Origin: Alistipes sp.
GTDB taxonomy: Bacteria > Bacteroidota > Bacteroidia > Bacteroidales > Rikenellaceae
DNA: 64,000 nt
Direction of reading: 5' to 3'
NCBI GenBank assembly: GCA_022782405.1
Contig: JALFNK010000010.1
Coordinates: 62,001 to 126,000 of the forward strand
Shown here: positions 51,107 to 59,994 of the stretch, one piece after another
Numbering within the stretch: position 1 is the stretch's first letter
How the letters are laid out: each line of letters starts with the position of its first letter
Translations under genes and position numbers: made by a program
Notes under the pieces: generated by a model
Seen by the model: the letters and a program-made list of their open reading frames with translations, nothing else
Database searches by the model: none
Told to the model about the DNA's origin: nothing

Positions 51107-52312
51107 TTAATCGTATCGTTTGATCATCCCGCGCACCGTGATGCCGGTGAGCAGCAGCGCCACGGCTCCGAAGGCCGCGAGGACCGCCGCAAGGTCCGCG
51201 GGGCGGAACTCCACGGGATAGCTTTTCGTAAGGAAACTTTCGGCCGGAATCTCGATCAGGCCGAAGTGCTGCTGCACGAGGCTTGCGCCGACGCCCAGCA
51301 CGACGCCCGCAAGAGCCCCGGCCGTGCAGATCAGCAGCCCCTCGGCGCGGAAGATCCGCCGTATGAGGCGCGTGTCGGCGCCCAGGGCGCGGAGCGTGGC
51401 GATCTCGCCGTGCTTTTCGACGATGAGCATCGCCAGGGCGCCGACCACCGAGAACGACGCCACGACGAGCACCAGCAGGGCGATGAGGAAGATGCCCCAC
51501 TTTTCGTAGGTCATGATGCGGTAGAACGAGGCGCGCAGTTCGTCACGCGTGCGGATGTCGAAGGCTCCGCCCGCGACTCCGGCGACGGCCGTGCGCAGGC
51601 GCGCGGCATCCTGCCCGGCCTCCGCGCGGAGCAGCGCCGCGGAGACCCGTCCCGGGTAGTTGAAGAGCTGCTGTGCCGCGTCGAGCGGCGCGAGGATGCT
51701 GGATTGTTCGCTCTCGAGGTCGAGCGAGAAGATGCCTCCGACCGGAAGCGTGCGGCGCGTGTAGTTCGCCATGGGCAGCAGCGTCGAGAAGCTGCCCCGC
51801 CGCACGGCGTAGAGCCCGACGTCGGCATCTGCGAGCGAGCGGATGCCCAGCGACCAGGCCATCGACTGTCCCATGACGAGCCGCCCCGCATCTCCCGCAC
51901 CCACCGAGCCGCTCCCCGCAACGATCGCCCCGTCGAGCGGGAAGAGCGCCGCATAGTGCTCGTCCACGCCCCGCAGGGTCGTCGTGGCCTGCCGGTCGCC
52001 GTGTTCGAGCAGGGTGCTCTGCTCGAGGATGTACGAAAGTCCCGCGATGCCCGGAATGCGGCGCAGGGCCGCGGTGTCGAGCGACGTCGCTTCGAAGGTC
52101 TTGCCCGTGCGCGGGGTGAGTGTCAGGTCGGCGTCGAAGAGCGAGTACATCGAGCGTATGAGCGATTCGAAGCCGTTGAAGACCGACAGCAGGATGATCA
52201 TCGCCGCCACGGGCATTGCCACGGCCGCGACGCTCACCCCCGAGATCAGATTGACGACCGATCGCGAGTGTGGCGAGAAAAAGTAGCGGCGGGCAAATAG
52301 GCGGGCGAGCAC
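51107..52312 (-). CDS. FtsX/LolC-LolE-like ABC transporter permease
   Basis: 401 residues. One N-terminal helix (SVVNLISGVSVAAVAMPVAAMIILL), a large periplasmic domain (~45-255), then three helices (~265-395: EKWGIFLIALLVLVVASFSVVGAL, VEKHGEIATLRALGA, the FtsX domain signature). Relatives extract lipoproteins (LolCE) or work in cell division. No ATPase is adjacent, so it must pair with one from elsewhere. Confidence 0.88.
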   Translation of the reverse strand: MLARLFARRYFFSPHSRSVVNLISGVSVAAVAMPVAAMIILLSVFNGFESLIRSMYSLFDADLTLTPRTGKTFEATSLDTAALRRIPGIAGLSYILEQSTLLEHGDRQATTTLRGVDEHYAALFPLDGAIVAGSGSVGAGDAGRLVMGQSMAWSLGIRSLADADVGLYAVRRGSFSTLLPMANYTRRTLPVGGIFSLDLESEQSSILAPLDAAQQLFNYPGRVSAALLRAEAGQDAARLRTAVAGVAGGAFDIRTRDELRASFYRIMTYEKWGIFLIALLVLVVASFSVVGALAMLIVEKHGEIATLRALGADTRLIRRIFRAEGLLICTAGALAGVVLGVGASLVQQHFGLIEIPAESFLTKSYPVEFRPADLAAVLAAFGAVALLLTGITVRGMIKRYD

Positions 52313-52392
52313 GGGTCGGGGCGGGTTTTCAGGGTCTGGTTACGGTGTCTCTGTTTGCGGCGAGGGCCGGGCGGAGGTGCCGATGAGGCGGC

Positions 52393-52734
52393 TTACTCCT
52401 CCTTGAGCGCCTTTTCGATATGCTCGATGTATTCGAGCGAGTCGTCGAGGAAGAATTGCAACTCCGGGACATTCTTCAGCTGGTTGCGGATCCGCTGTCC
52501 CAGGGCGCGGCGGATAAACCAGTTCTGCTCCTCGAGCGTGCGCATCGTCTCCGAGCTCCGCTCGAAGGGGAAGATGCTGACGTAGATCTTCGCATAGCCG
52601 AAGTCGGGCGAGACGCGTACGGCCGTAACCGTAACGAGGCGCCCGCGGACGATGCCCGCACCCTCCTTCTGGAAGATTTCGGCGATGTCGCGCTGGATCT
52701 GTTTGGCGATTTTCTGTTGTCGCGTGGTTTCCAT
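52393..52734 (-). CDS. rbfA: 30S ribosome-binding factor RbfA
   Basis: 113 residues. KH-like fold; N-terminus RQQKIAKQIQRDIAEIFQKE, then VRVSPDFGYAKIYVSIFP and a C-terminal VPELQFFLDDSLEYIEHIEK, all typical. Helps mature 16S 5' end at low temperature. It sits between an outer-membrane protein gene (12 bases) and the FtsX-like gene. Confidence 0.93.
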   Translation of the reverse strand: METTRQQKIAKQIQRDIAEIFQKEGAGIVRGRLVTVTAVRVSPDFGYAKIYVSIFPFERSSETMRTLEEQNWFIRRALGQRIRNQLKNVPELQFFLDDSLEYIEHIEKALKEE

Positions 52735-52746
52735 GGCTTGTCGTGT

Positions 52747-53559
52747 TTAGAGTCCGTATTTGAATACTTCACGGTTCTTGCTCCGCTTCGGACGCGGTTT
52801 CCAGGTCTCGAAACCCTCCTTGTTGAAACGGAAGTTCACGCCTACGGAGATCATCAGATTGTCGAGCGGCGAGCGGAACAATGTCTGCGGAAAGGGGTTT
52901 TCGGAGCCGTCGAGCGCCCCGTCGGCGTAACGGTTGCGGTTGCGCAGGATATCCGCATAGCCGAAATAGTAGCGTACGCGGAAGTTCAGCTCGATGCGGT
53001 CGATCAGCAGGGCGATGCCTCCGCCGCCCGCCAGTCCGTATCCCCAGCGGTTGTCGCGCGGGGTCTTGAACGGGTAGTCGCCCCGCCAGTCCGCGGCGCC
53101 GCGCTCGCGGGCCTGCTCGTTCTCATAGGTCGAGGAGAGGTTGTAGGAGAAGGTCGCCGCCGCCTCGAGATAGACCCGGACATGGTTGTGGATCATGTAG
53201 AAGTGCGGCTGCCAGACGATGGGCATCATGATCGTGTTGATGTGCCGCGTGTAGTAGAGGTAGTCTTTCTTGTCCTCGACCTGCGAGGCGTTCATGGCGA
53301 ACGAAAAACCCGTCTGGAGAAACTCCAGGTCGATGCCGAAGCCTCCCACGATGCGCTGCTTGCCGTAGTAGCGCCACGAAAGGCCCCCGCCGTACTTGCC
53401 CCACAGGGCCCGCATCTCCTGCTGGGGCTGGAAACGCCCCGTGGACATGCCGTAGCCCGCGGTGAAACCCAGCGTATGCTGCGCCGATGCCTGCTCTCCC
53501 GGGAAGAGCGCCGCGAGCGCGAAGAGCGCCCACACGATATGTCGTCGTATCCGTTTCAT
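52747..53559 (-). CDS. Outer-membrane beta-barrel protein, PorT-like
   Basis: 270 residues. Signal peptide (~1-26, ending EQASA), then alternating aromatic beta strands: GFTAGYGMSTGRFQP, RIVGGFGIDLEFLQTGF, HNHVRVYLEAAATFSYNL, GLAGGGGIALLIDRIELNFRVRYYF-type strands and a C-terminal LMISVGVNFRFN. Resembles the PorT family of Bacteroidetes secretion proteins, but similarity is by pattern only. A basic tail (KPRPKRSKNRE) follows the barrel. One base separates it from the Ig-like gene. Confidence 0.75.
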   Translation of the reverse strand: MKRIRRHIVWALFALAALFPGEQASAQHTLGFTAGYGMSTGRFQPQQEMRALWGKYGGGLSWRYYGKQRIVGGFGIDLEFLQTGFSFAMNASQVEDKKDYLYYTRHINTIMMPIVWQPHFYMIHNHVRVYLEAAATFSYNLSSTYENEQARERGAADWRGDYPFKTPRDNRWGYGLAGGGGIALLIDRIELNFRVRYYFGYADILRNRNRYADGALDGSENPFPQTLFRSPLDNLMISVGVNFRFNKEGFETWKPRPKRSKNREVFKYGL

Positions 53560-53560
53560 C

Positions 53561-55600
53561 CTATCTGAACGTACTGAACATGTTGCCCGCCGAACCGAAG
53601 TTGGCGTTCGAGGATTGCTGCTGCTGTTGCTGCCGGCCGTCGCCCTTCAGCCGCTCCTTGGCGCGCTTCTCGGCTTCGCGCTGCTGGCGCTGCGCCTCGC
53701 GCTCGTCCAGCTGGCGGATGAGCGACTTCATCGTTACGGGGGCGAAGATCCGGTTCATGTCCATCGTGAACTCGATCTCCCAGTTGGTCTTCGTGGCGAA
53801 GGTATCCTCGCCTTCCCCGTTCGTGTAGATCTCCGCACGCTCGGGCTGCCGGCGCTCCACCAGGTTGCCCGTGTCCCAGCGGCCGTTGCCGTTGCGGTCC
53901 TCGATGATGCGGAACTTGATCTCTCCGGCCGGGACGTAGTTGAACTGCACGTCGCCTGTCCGCAGGTCGCGTTTCTCCTGCTTGAGGGCGTTGTTCGCAT
54001 CGAGCAGCTGGATGATGTAGCGCGTCGAGTCGTTGCCTCCCGTGATGCGGATCTTCACCGTGGCGAACTTCTCGGGGTCGAAGACCGTGTATTTTCCGAT
54101 GATCGAGTCGTTCGAGAACCCCGCGATGTCGGTGATCGCCCCCTGGGGTATCGTCAGCGTATATTCGCCGCCGAGTTTCCAGTCGGAGCGGATGTGCCAG
54201 CGCCGCAGCTGCGCCGTGTCGCGGCGGATCGTAACGGGAAGATCCTCGATGCGGTTGTCCTGTGTCCTGAAGGTCATCAGGAGCGACGCCGAATCGAGCC
54301 GTGCCAGCGGGTAGTCGAAATCTATGGTCAGGTCCTCCTCGGGATTCACCTCCCCCGTGAGCGGCATCTTATAGGCGAAGAGGTTCTCCTTCTTGGGTTC
54401 GGTCCACTCCTCGCCGGCGGCTTCGGCCTTGCGGCGCTCGCGCTCCAGGCGCTCGCGTTCGCGTTCCTGCTCCTTGGTCTCGATCAGGCGCCAGGCGAGT
54501 TTCAGCTCCTCGGTAACCTCCTGCAGACGGTTGAGCGTGTCGTGCTTGAAGTAGGTGATCTTGCCCTTGATCGTGTCGGGCAGCGAGGCCGAGGGAACAT
54601 TGAACCACAGCGCCAGCGTGTCGCGGCCCTCGGTCTGGGGGTCGATGATCACCCGATCTTCGGGAATGCTGTCGAAACTCAGCGCGGTGATCTGCGGACG
54701 GGGCGCGCCGAAGTAGAGCATCGCCTTGTGCTGCAGCGGCCGCTCGCTTTCGGAGAGCAGCTGCCGACGGAAGGCCTTGTCGGTGAACATGCGCAGGTAG
54801 AGCTGCGGCTCGGCGCTCACATAGCGCCGGAGCGAGTCGTACCAGATGGCGAAATCGGGCATCTCGGCCGGGTTGTAGGTCCCTTCGAGGAATCCCACCT
54901 GGTCGGTGCCGGGTTCGTACATCTGGTTGTCGTTGCGGTCCTCGACGGCATAGATCCGATAGGGAATCGGCTTGAGGTTCTGGGCGATGAAGATGCCGTT
55001 GGTCTCCGCGCGGGCAATGACCGCCGGGGTGTACTTGAAGATCGTCGAGTCGTAGTCCGGGGTGTATTCCACCGAGTCGGCCGGGTAGAACCAGATGAAA
55101 CTCTTGGATACCGAGTCGGCCTTGTAGCCGTCGGCCGTATAGCCCGAGAGGAGCATCGAGTCGACCTCGGGGCCCGTCGAGAAGACGTAGCGCATCGAGT
55201 AGAGCGGGTTGCCCTCGTTGTTGTCGCGGATCGAACTGCCGAAGTTGAGCGCGTAGGTCGTGTTGGGCTGCAGCGTGTCGCGCAGCTGGATGACGATGCC
55301 TCGGCCGCGCTGCGTGATCGTCGGCTTCTTCTTCATCGCCGGCGAGGTAAAGAACTCCTTTTGCTGGTCCTTGATCTGGACGAACTCGTCGAATTCGATA
55401 TAGATCTTCCCGGGATTCACCGTCGGAAGGTTCGTGGTGTAGTTGTCCGGAAGCATCTCCACGATTACCGGGGGCAGCGAGTCGCGCGGACCGCCCGTGG
55501 GGGTCATCGTGCTGGCGCAGCGGCTCAGGAAGGCCGACACGAAGAGCAGCGCGACACCGCCGCGCAGCAGGTTCAGGGTATGTCTTCTGCGTAGAGTCAT
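53561..55600 (-). CDS. Large lipoprotein with Ig-like domain
   Basis: 679 residues. Lipobox LSRC near residue 28, then PTGGPRDSLPPVIVEMLPDN and the SbsA-type Ig-like domain (~40-140: KIYIEFDEFVQIKDQ, LNFGSSIRDNNEGNP). A charged coiled coil (~375-400, KEQERERERLERERRKAEA) interrupts the beta-rich body. It ends RQQQQQQSSN...R. Cell-surface or periplasmic; role unknown, though it is a regular Bacteroidetes envelope gene. Overlaps the upstream lipoprotein gene by 4 bases. Confidence 0.85.
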   Translation of the reverse strand: MTLRRRHTLNLLRGGVALLFVSAFLSRCASTMTPTGGPRDSLPPVIVEMLPDNYTTNLPTVNPGKIYIEFDEFVQIKDQQKEFFTSPAMKKKPTITQRGRGIVIQLRDTLQPNTTYALNFGSSIRDNNEGNPLYSMRYVFSTGPEVDSMLLSGYTADGYKADSVSKSFIWFYPADSVEYTPDYDSTIFKYTPAVIARAETNGIFIAQNLKPIPYRIYAVEDRNDNQMYEPGTDQVGFLEGTYNPAEMPDFAIWYDSLRRYVSAEPQLYLRMFTDKAFRRQLLSESERPLQHKAMLYFGAPRPQITALSFDSIPEDRVIIDPQTEGRDTLALWFNVPSASLPDTIKGKITYFKHDTLNRLQEVTEELKLAWRLIETKEQERERERLERERRKAEAAGEEWTEPKKENLFAYKMPLTGEVNPEEDLTIDFDYPLARLDSASLLMTFRTQDNRIEDLPVTIRRDTAQLRRWHIRSDWKLGGEYTLTIPQGAITDIAGFSNDSIIGKYTVFDPEKFATVKIRITGGNDSTRYIIQLLDANNALKQEKRDLRTGDVQFNYVPAGEIKFRIIEDRNGNGRWDTGNLVERRQPERAEIYTNGEGEDTFATKTNWEIEFTMDMNRIFAPVTMKSLIRQLDEREAQRQQREAEKRAKERLKGDGRQQQQQQSSNANFGSAGNMFSTFR

Positions 55601-56577
55601 CGTCCGGAAGAGGTTTGGGACTGTGTGGAGGGATTCTTTTCGGGATCGAGGGCTTCGTTCACGACGCGCCAGCCGTCATTGACGTCGATCCAGACGTTGC
55701 GCCACGGACGGAAGAGCACCTCGAAGGTGGGGCTGGCCCCCTCGAGATCGACCGTCTGCTGCGAGTAGGCGTAGAGCCGGTTGGCACGATCGACGACGAC
55801 GACCATGAGCGTCGGCACGCTCACCTGCATGGTGAAGAGCCCCGTCTCCGCGTCGGCATAGGCCTGGAACGACGGCTCGCTGCGCGTGAACGAATCGTCG
55901 CTCTTCGAGGTGATGCGTCCCAACAGGGCGTCGTCGTAGGAGGCGATGCGCCAGGCGGTCGTATCGACGGCATAGGCGTAGGCCTTCAGGTTGCCCAGGT
56001 CGCCGTAGGGTTCCGCGGCGCCGTCTTCGGTGCTCTGCAGGAGCGGGCGGATCGAGGTGTCGAGGCGCTGCGGAGGCGTATAGAACTCGTTGTAGAAGCT
56101 CCAGTTGCCGTCCTGATAGGAGAAGCCCTCCTTCCAGTTCTTGAAAATCAGCGTAACGTAGAGTGTCGAGAGGGTCTTCTCGAGCTCCTGTTCCGTATAG
56201 GCATAGACGCGGTGCTCGGTATCGACCGCGAGGATCATCTTCCGCGCCGAGACGGGTAAATCCATCTGCACCCAGCCCGTCGTCCCCTCCTGTTCGTAGG
56301 CTGCGGAGGAGGACACGGCCTGCAGCTGCTCCGAAGGGTTCTCCTTCGAGGTGGCCACACCCTGCAGCGCGTCGTCGTACGAGGCGACCGTATAGCGGGT
56401 CGTGTCGGCGTCGAAGGCGTAGGCCAGGACCCCTTCGAGCGGCTCGTTGGGGTCGGTCGAGAGACTCTGCTGCAGCGGCTTGAGGATATAGGTCGTCGTG
56501 CTGTTCGAGGTGTCCTTCAGACACCCGGCGAGCAGCGCGCATGCCGCGGCGAGCGTGATGAGGCGGGTCGGTTTCAT
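55597..56577 (-). CDS. Lipoprotein with internal duplication
   Basis: 326 residues. Lipobox LLAGC (Cys19). Two related halves: residues ~33-167 and ~175-310 both run [I/L](K/R)PL.QS, AYAxxxDTT, ASYDDAL.G..TSK, and A..MQV or VQMDLPV segments, ending in a NWSFYNEF / DGWRVVNEA strand. The duplication suggests two copies of one beta domain. No family recognised. Overlaps folK's end and the Ig-like gene's start by 4 bases each. Confidence 0.82.
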   Translation of the reverse strand: MKPTRLITLAAACALLAGCLKDTSNSTTTYILKPLQQSLSTDPNEPLEGVLAYAFDADTTRYTVASYDDALQGVATSKENPSEQLQAVSSSAAYEQEGTTGWVQMDLPVSARKMILAVDTEHRVYAYTEQELEKTLSTLYVTLIFKNWKEGFSYQDGNWSFYNEFYTPPQRLDTSIRPLLQSTEDGAAEPYGDLGNLKAYAYAVDTTAWRIASYDDALLGRITSKSDDSFTRSEPSFQAYADAETGLFTMQVSVPTLMVVVVDRANRLYAYSQQTVDLEGASPTFEVLFRPWRNVWIDVNDGWRVVNEALDPEKNPSTQSQTSSGR

Positions 56578-57074
56578 GCCGTCGTATTTTGGCGCAGCGC
56601 CTCGAGCATCTCCCCGACGGTCCGGCCCGTAACGGGGTGGCGGCGCGTGCGCATGATTTCACATAGGGGGACGAGGGCGAATTCCCGGTCGGCAAGCAAC
56701 GGGTGGGGGATCGTCAGCTGCTCGTCCGAGAGAACCTCGTCGTCGTAGAAGATGATGTCGATGTCGATCGGCCGCGAGACGTAGGCGGCACCTGTCGCGG
56801 CCTTCTCGACGGCCTCGGCGGCGCGGTTGCGCCCCAGGTCGGCCTCGATGCACTGCACGGCATCGAGTACCTCGTGCGGCGTGAGGTCGGTGGTGATCTC
56901 CAGTGCCTGGTTCGAGAAGCGCTCCGGGGCATCGAAACCCCAGGCCTCGCTCTCGTAGCGGTGCGAGCAGCGCAGAACGGCGCCCACGCGGGCATTGACG
57001 AGCTGTTGCGCCGCCTGCAGGGTCCGTTTGACGTCCCCCTTGTTGCCTCCCATCAGAAGTGTTACGCGTGCCAT
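56574..57074 (-). CDS. folK: 2-amino-4-hydroxy-6-hydroxymethyldihydropteridine diphosphokinase
   Basis: 166 residues. Folate pathway pyrophosphokinase (HPPK). N-terminal MGGNKGDVKRTLQAA, ESEAWGFDAPERFSNQ, the signature RPIDIDIIFYDDEVL and IPHPLLADREFALVPL. It lies five bases after holB. Confidence 0.95.
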   Translation of the reverse strand: MARVTLLMGGNKGDVKRTLQAAQQLVNARVGAVLRCSHRYESEAWGFDAPERFSNQALEITTDLTPHEVLDAVQCIEADLGRNRAAEAVEKAATGAAYVSRPIDIDIIFYDDEVLSDEQLTIPHPLLADREFALVPLCEIMRTRRHPVTGRTVGEMLEALRQNTTA

Positions 57075-57078
57075 CTCT

Positions 57079-58224
57079 CTACAAATGTTTGATCATCTTG
57101 CTCACCGAGAGCGCGAAGTGGGTGAATACGATTGTCGGGTTGCCGTTCTGCGCGATCTGGGCCGCGGCGCTCTCGATCTGGTCGATCAGCGGCTCGATGT
57201 TGCGCGATCCCACGAAGGGGGCGAAACGCGTGCAGAAGGCCAGCTCCTCGCCCCACAGGTAGCCGATCTCGCGGATTCCGGCATGCAGCATGTAGCTCTC
57301 CCGCAAAAGACGCGCCGCATCGCGCAGGAAGCCCCGCTGCTGCTCGCGCGTGAGCTGCGCGGCCTCCTCGGCCCACGCGATGAGCTCGAGGTGCTTGTCG
57401 TTGTAGCTCAAGCGCATGAGCGTGCAGAAAAGCTCGAAATACTCCTTGCGTGCGGCATCCTGCCCGTCCGAGAGGAGGTGTTCGAGTTCGATGCGGTCGC
57501 CGCCCGCCAGCCGGGCCAGCGTGCGCGCCTGCTGCGGGTCCGCGATGCCGCGGCTGCGCGCCTCGGCCTCCAGCACCTCCGTCGCGATGCGCGGCACGGC
57601 GACTTCCTGCGTGCGCGAGAGGATCGTCGGCAGCAGCCGCTCGGGATGCTCCGAGACCAGCACGAAGAGCGTGCGCTCCCACGGCTCCTCGAGGATCTTG
57701 AGGATCTTGTTCGCCGCCTCCTCGTTCATCGTCTCGGGCAGCCAGACGAGCATCGTCTTGTAATCGGCCTCGAAACTCTTGAACGAGAGCTTGCGGATGA
57801 TCTCGTCGGCCTCGCGCGCCGAGATCGCCCCCTTGAGCGTCTTGCCCAGGTCGAGGCGGTCGTACCACTCCTGCGGCGAGAAGCAGCCGACGCGCTCGGC
57901 GAATAGTTCGCGGAAAAGCGGCAGGAACTCGTCGCTGCGCACCGCCTCGCCCGACTTCTTGCCCTGCTTGTTCACCGGGAAGACCAGGTGCAGGTCGGGG
58001 TGCGCGAGGGCTGCGATCTGCCGGCAGTCGGGGCATTCGCCGCACGAATCCCCGTCGTGGCGGTGGCGGCAGCAGAGGTACTGCACATAGGCCACGGCCA
58101 GCGGCAGCGCCCCGTAGCCCGCGGCGCCCGTGAAGAGCTGTGCGTGGCTCACGCGCCCCGCATCGACCGATCGCACCAGATGGCGCTTCAGCTCCTCCTG
58201 TCCCGTTATGTCGGCAAAACGCAT
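57079..58224 (-). CDS. holB: DNA polymerase III delta' subunit
   Basis: 381 residues. Clamp-loader subunit. ITGQEELKRHLVRSVDAGRV at the N-terminus, a degenerate P-loop (GAAGYGALPLAVA), as expected for delta', a zinc motif (CRHRHDGDSCGECPDC), and MNEEAANKILKILEEPWERT and TILSRTQEV (sensor/SRC-type region). Seventeen bases after the flippase gene. Confidence 0.9.
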   Translation of the reverse strand: MRFADITGQEELKRHLVRSVDAGRVSHAQLFTGAAGYGALPLAVAYVQYLCCRHRHDGDSCGECPDCRQIAALAHPDLHLVFPVNKQGKKSGEAVRSDEFLPLFRELFAERVGCFSPQEWYDRLDLGKTLKGAISAREADEIIRKLSFKSFEADYKTMLVWLPETMNEEAANKILKILEEPWERTLFVLVSEHPERLLPTILSRTQEVAVPRIATEVLEAEARSRGIADPQQARTLARLAGGDRIELEHLLSDGQDAARKEYFELFCTLMRLSYNDKHLELIAWAEEAAQLTREQQRGFLRDAARLLRESYMLHAGIREIGYLWGEELAFCTRFAPFVGSRNIEPLIDQIESAAAQIAQNGNPTIVFTHFALSVSKMIKHL

Positions 58225-58241
58225 GCTCTTCGCAGTTTGGG

Positions 58242-59711
58242 TTATGAGCGCTTCAGCACGGCCCGCATCATCGCCCGAAGGTCGATCTTCTCACGACGGA
58301 TCAGGTAGGCGACGTAGGCCGCAAGCACTGTTATGTTGAACGTATAGCTGACGAACATATTGCCCGCGCAGGAGGCCACGGCCTTCGCGGCGGCGAAGAC
58401 GGCAAGCGCCGCGGCGGTGTATTCGCCCATGCGGCGCCAGTCGTAGGGGGTGGGGAAGAAGCGGCGGTTGAGCCACCAGCTCACCGCGACCATCGCCGTC
58501 TCGCTGGCCAGGCGGGCCCATGCCGCGCCGTAGTAACCCCAGCGGGGGATGAACGAGAAGCCGAAGAGAAGCATGGCTACGAGGCCCGTGCCCGTTACGA
58601 CGATTGCCAGCGAGGTGCGCTCCTCGCGCTTGTACCAGAACGAAAGGTTGAGCCAGACGCCCGTGAGGACGTTGGCCCCGAGCACCACCGGGAGGATGTA
58701 GATGCCCTCGCGGAAGTCGCGCCCGACGATCAGGGCGAACAGGTCGCGGAAGAGCGCTATGCCCAGGAAGATGAGCATCGAGGCCATGACGTAGTATTTC
58801 AACGCCGCGGCGTTCATCGCCACGAACTCCTCCTTGCGGAAGTTCGAGAGGAAGAAGGGCTCGGCCGCCAGGCGGTACATCTGGTAGAAGAGCATCATCA
58901 CCACGGCGATCTTCGTGATGGCGCCGTAGACGCCCAGCTGGGCCATGGCCCCCGCGGGCACGAGGTACTTGATGAGCTGGCGGTCGATGAACTCGTTGGC
59001 CGTGCCGGCCAGGCCGCCGACGAGCAGCGGCAGCGAGTAGGCGAAGACGGCGCGCAGCAGGCGGCCGTCGATGCGCGGCAGCGTGCGGTCGGTGGTTGCG
59101 AGGATCGCCGCCCACGTTACGACGCTTGCGGCGAGGTTGGCGACGAAGACCCAGCCTACGCCGAACTCCGTGCGGAAGAGCCCCGCGGCGCCGAAGGCCA
59201 CGGCCAGTGCGACGTTCAGCACGACGTTGAGGGCCTTGAGCCCCACGAAGGTCATCGAGCGGCCCTGTTCGCGCAGCCGCGAGAAGGGGATGCAGGCCGA
59301 GACGTCGAAGAGGATGATGAGCCCCACCCAGACGATGTATTCGGGATGGGCGACATAGGCCTCGCCCATGGTGCGGGCCACCGTGTCGCGGAAGAGGAGG
59401 ATCACGGCGAAGAAAAGCACGGCGGCGAGCGACGTGGCGCCCCATGTCGTGGCGAAGAGCTGCCGCTTGGCCCCCCGGACGTCGCCCCCGGCCTGCTCGG
59501 CCTTGGCCGAGAAGCGGAAGTAGCTCGACTCCATGCCCATGGTCAGCAGCGTCAGCGCCAGCGGGATCAGCGCATAGATGTCCGTAACGATTCCGTAGGC
59601 CTCCTGCCCGAAGATCCGGGTATAGTAGGGCGTGAGCAGGTAGCTCAGGAACCGCACGACGATGGTGCTGATGCCGTAGATGGCGGTCTGTTTGGCCAGT
59701 TTTTCGAGCAT
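58242..59711 (-). CDS. Polysaccharide biosynthesis flippase (Wzx/MATE-like)
   Basis: 489 residues, 12-14 membrane helices. N-terminal KLAKQTAIYGISTIVVRFL and FGQEAYGIVTDIYAL are typical of MviN/Wzx-type lipid-linked oligosaccharide flippases. It probably flips glycan precursors to the periplasm; no glycan gene cluster is adjacent. First gene of the ten-gene operon, promoter just upstream. Confidence 0.9.
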   Translation of the reverse strand: MLEKLAKQTAIYGISTIVVRFLSYLLTPYYTRIFGQEAYGIVTDIYALIPLALTLLTMGMESSYFRFSAKAEQAGGDVRGAKRQLFATTWGATSLAAVLFFAVILLFRDTVARTMGEAYVAHPEYIVWVGLIILFDVSACIPFSRLREQGRSMTFVGLKALNVVLNVALAVAFGAAGLFRTEFGVGWVFVANLAASVVTWAAILATTDRTLPRIDGRLLRAVFAYSLPLLVGGLAGTANEFIDRQLIKYLVPAGAMAQLGVYGAITKIAVVMMLFYQMYRLAAEPFFLSNFRKEEFVAMNAAALKYYVMASMLIFLGIALFRDLFALIVGRDFREGIYILPVVLGANVLTGVWLNLSFWYKREERTSLAIVVTGTGLVAMLLFGFSFIPRWGYYGAAWARLASETAMVAVSWWLNRRFFPTPYDWRRMGEYTAAALAVFAAAKAVASCAGNMFVSYTFNITVLAAYVAYLIRREKIDLRAMMRAVLKRS

Positions 59712-59730
59712 GATGCAGGCTTATAGGCAG

Positions 59731-59738
59731 CAAAGATA
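59731..59738 (-). promoter_or_regulatory. Probable -7 promoter element of the ten-gene operon
   Basis: TATCTTTG on the minus strand, 19 bases before the flippase ATG. Confidence 0.65.
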
Positions 59739-59751
59739 CAAATTTCGCCGG

Positions 59752-59792
59752 AAAAAAGCCCTGCCGTAGGGCCCTTCTTTCAAAGAAAGAAG
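59752..59792 (-). terminator. Terminator downstream of corA
   Basis: Minus strand: a CTTCTTTC/GAAAGAAG stem (59774-59792), then GCCCT-ACGGC-AGGGC (59758-59772) followed by six Ts. It ends transcripts coming from corA. The remaining 59793-59994 is GC-rich and gene-free, similar in composition to the other low-complexity spacers. Confidence 0.65.
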
Positions 59793-59994
59793 TCCCCGCA
59801 GGAAAATTCGGAGACTTTCGGGGAAGGACCGTTGCCGGGCCGGCCGTCTTCCGGACGGTCGGCGGTGTGTTTCCCGGACATGCGGCGGGGACGTTTTTCG
59901 GGTCGGTCGGCTGTGCGGCATACCGGGCGCGGATGCGGGGCGGCTTCGGCGGACATACCGAGCGGCGCAGAGCCGGGCGGGCATCCGCTCCGGG

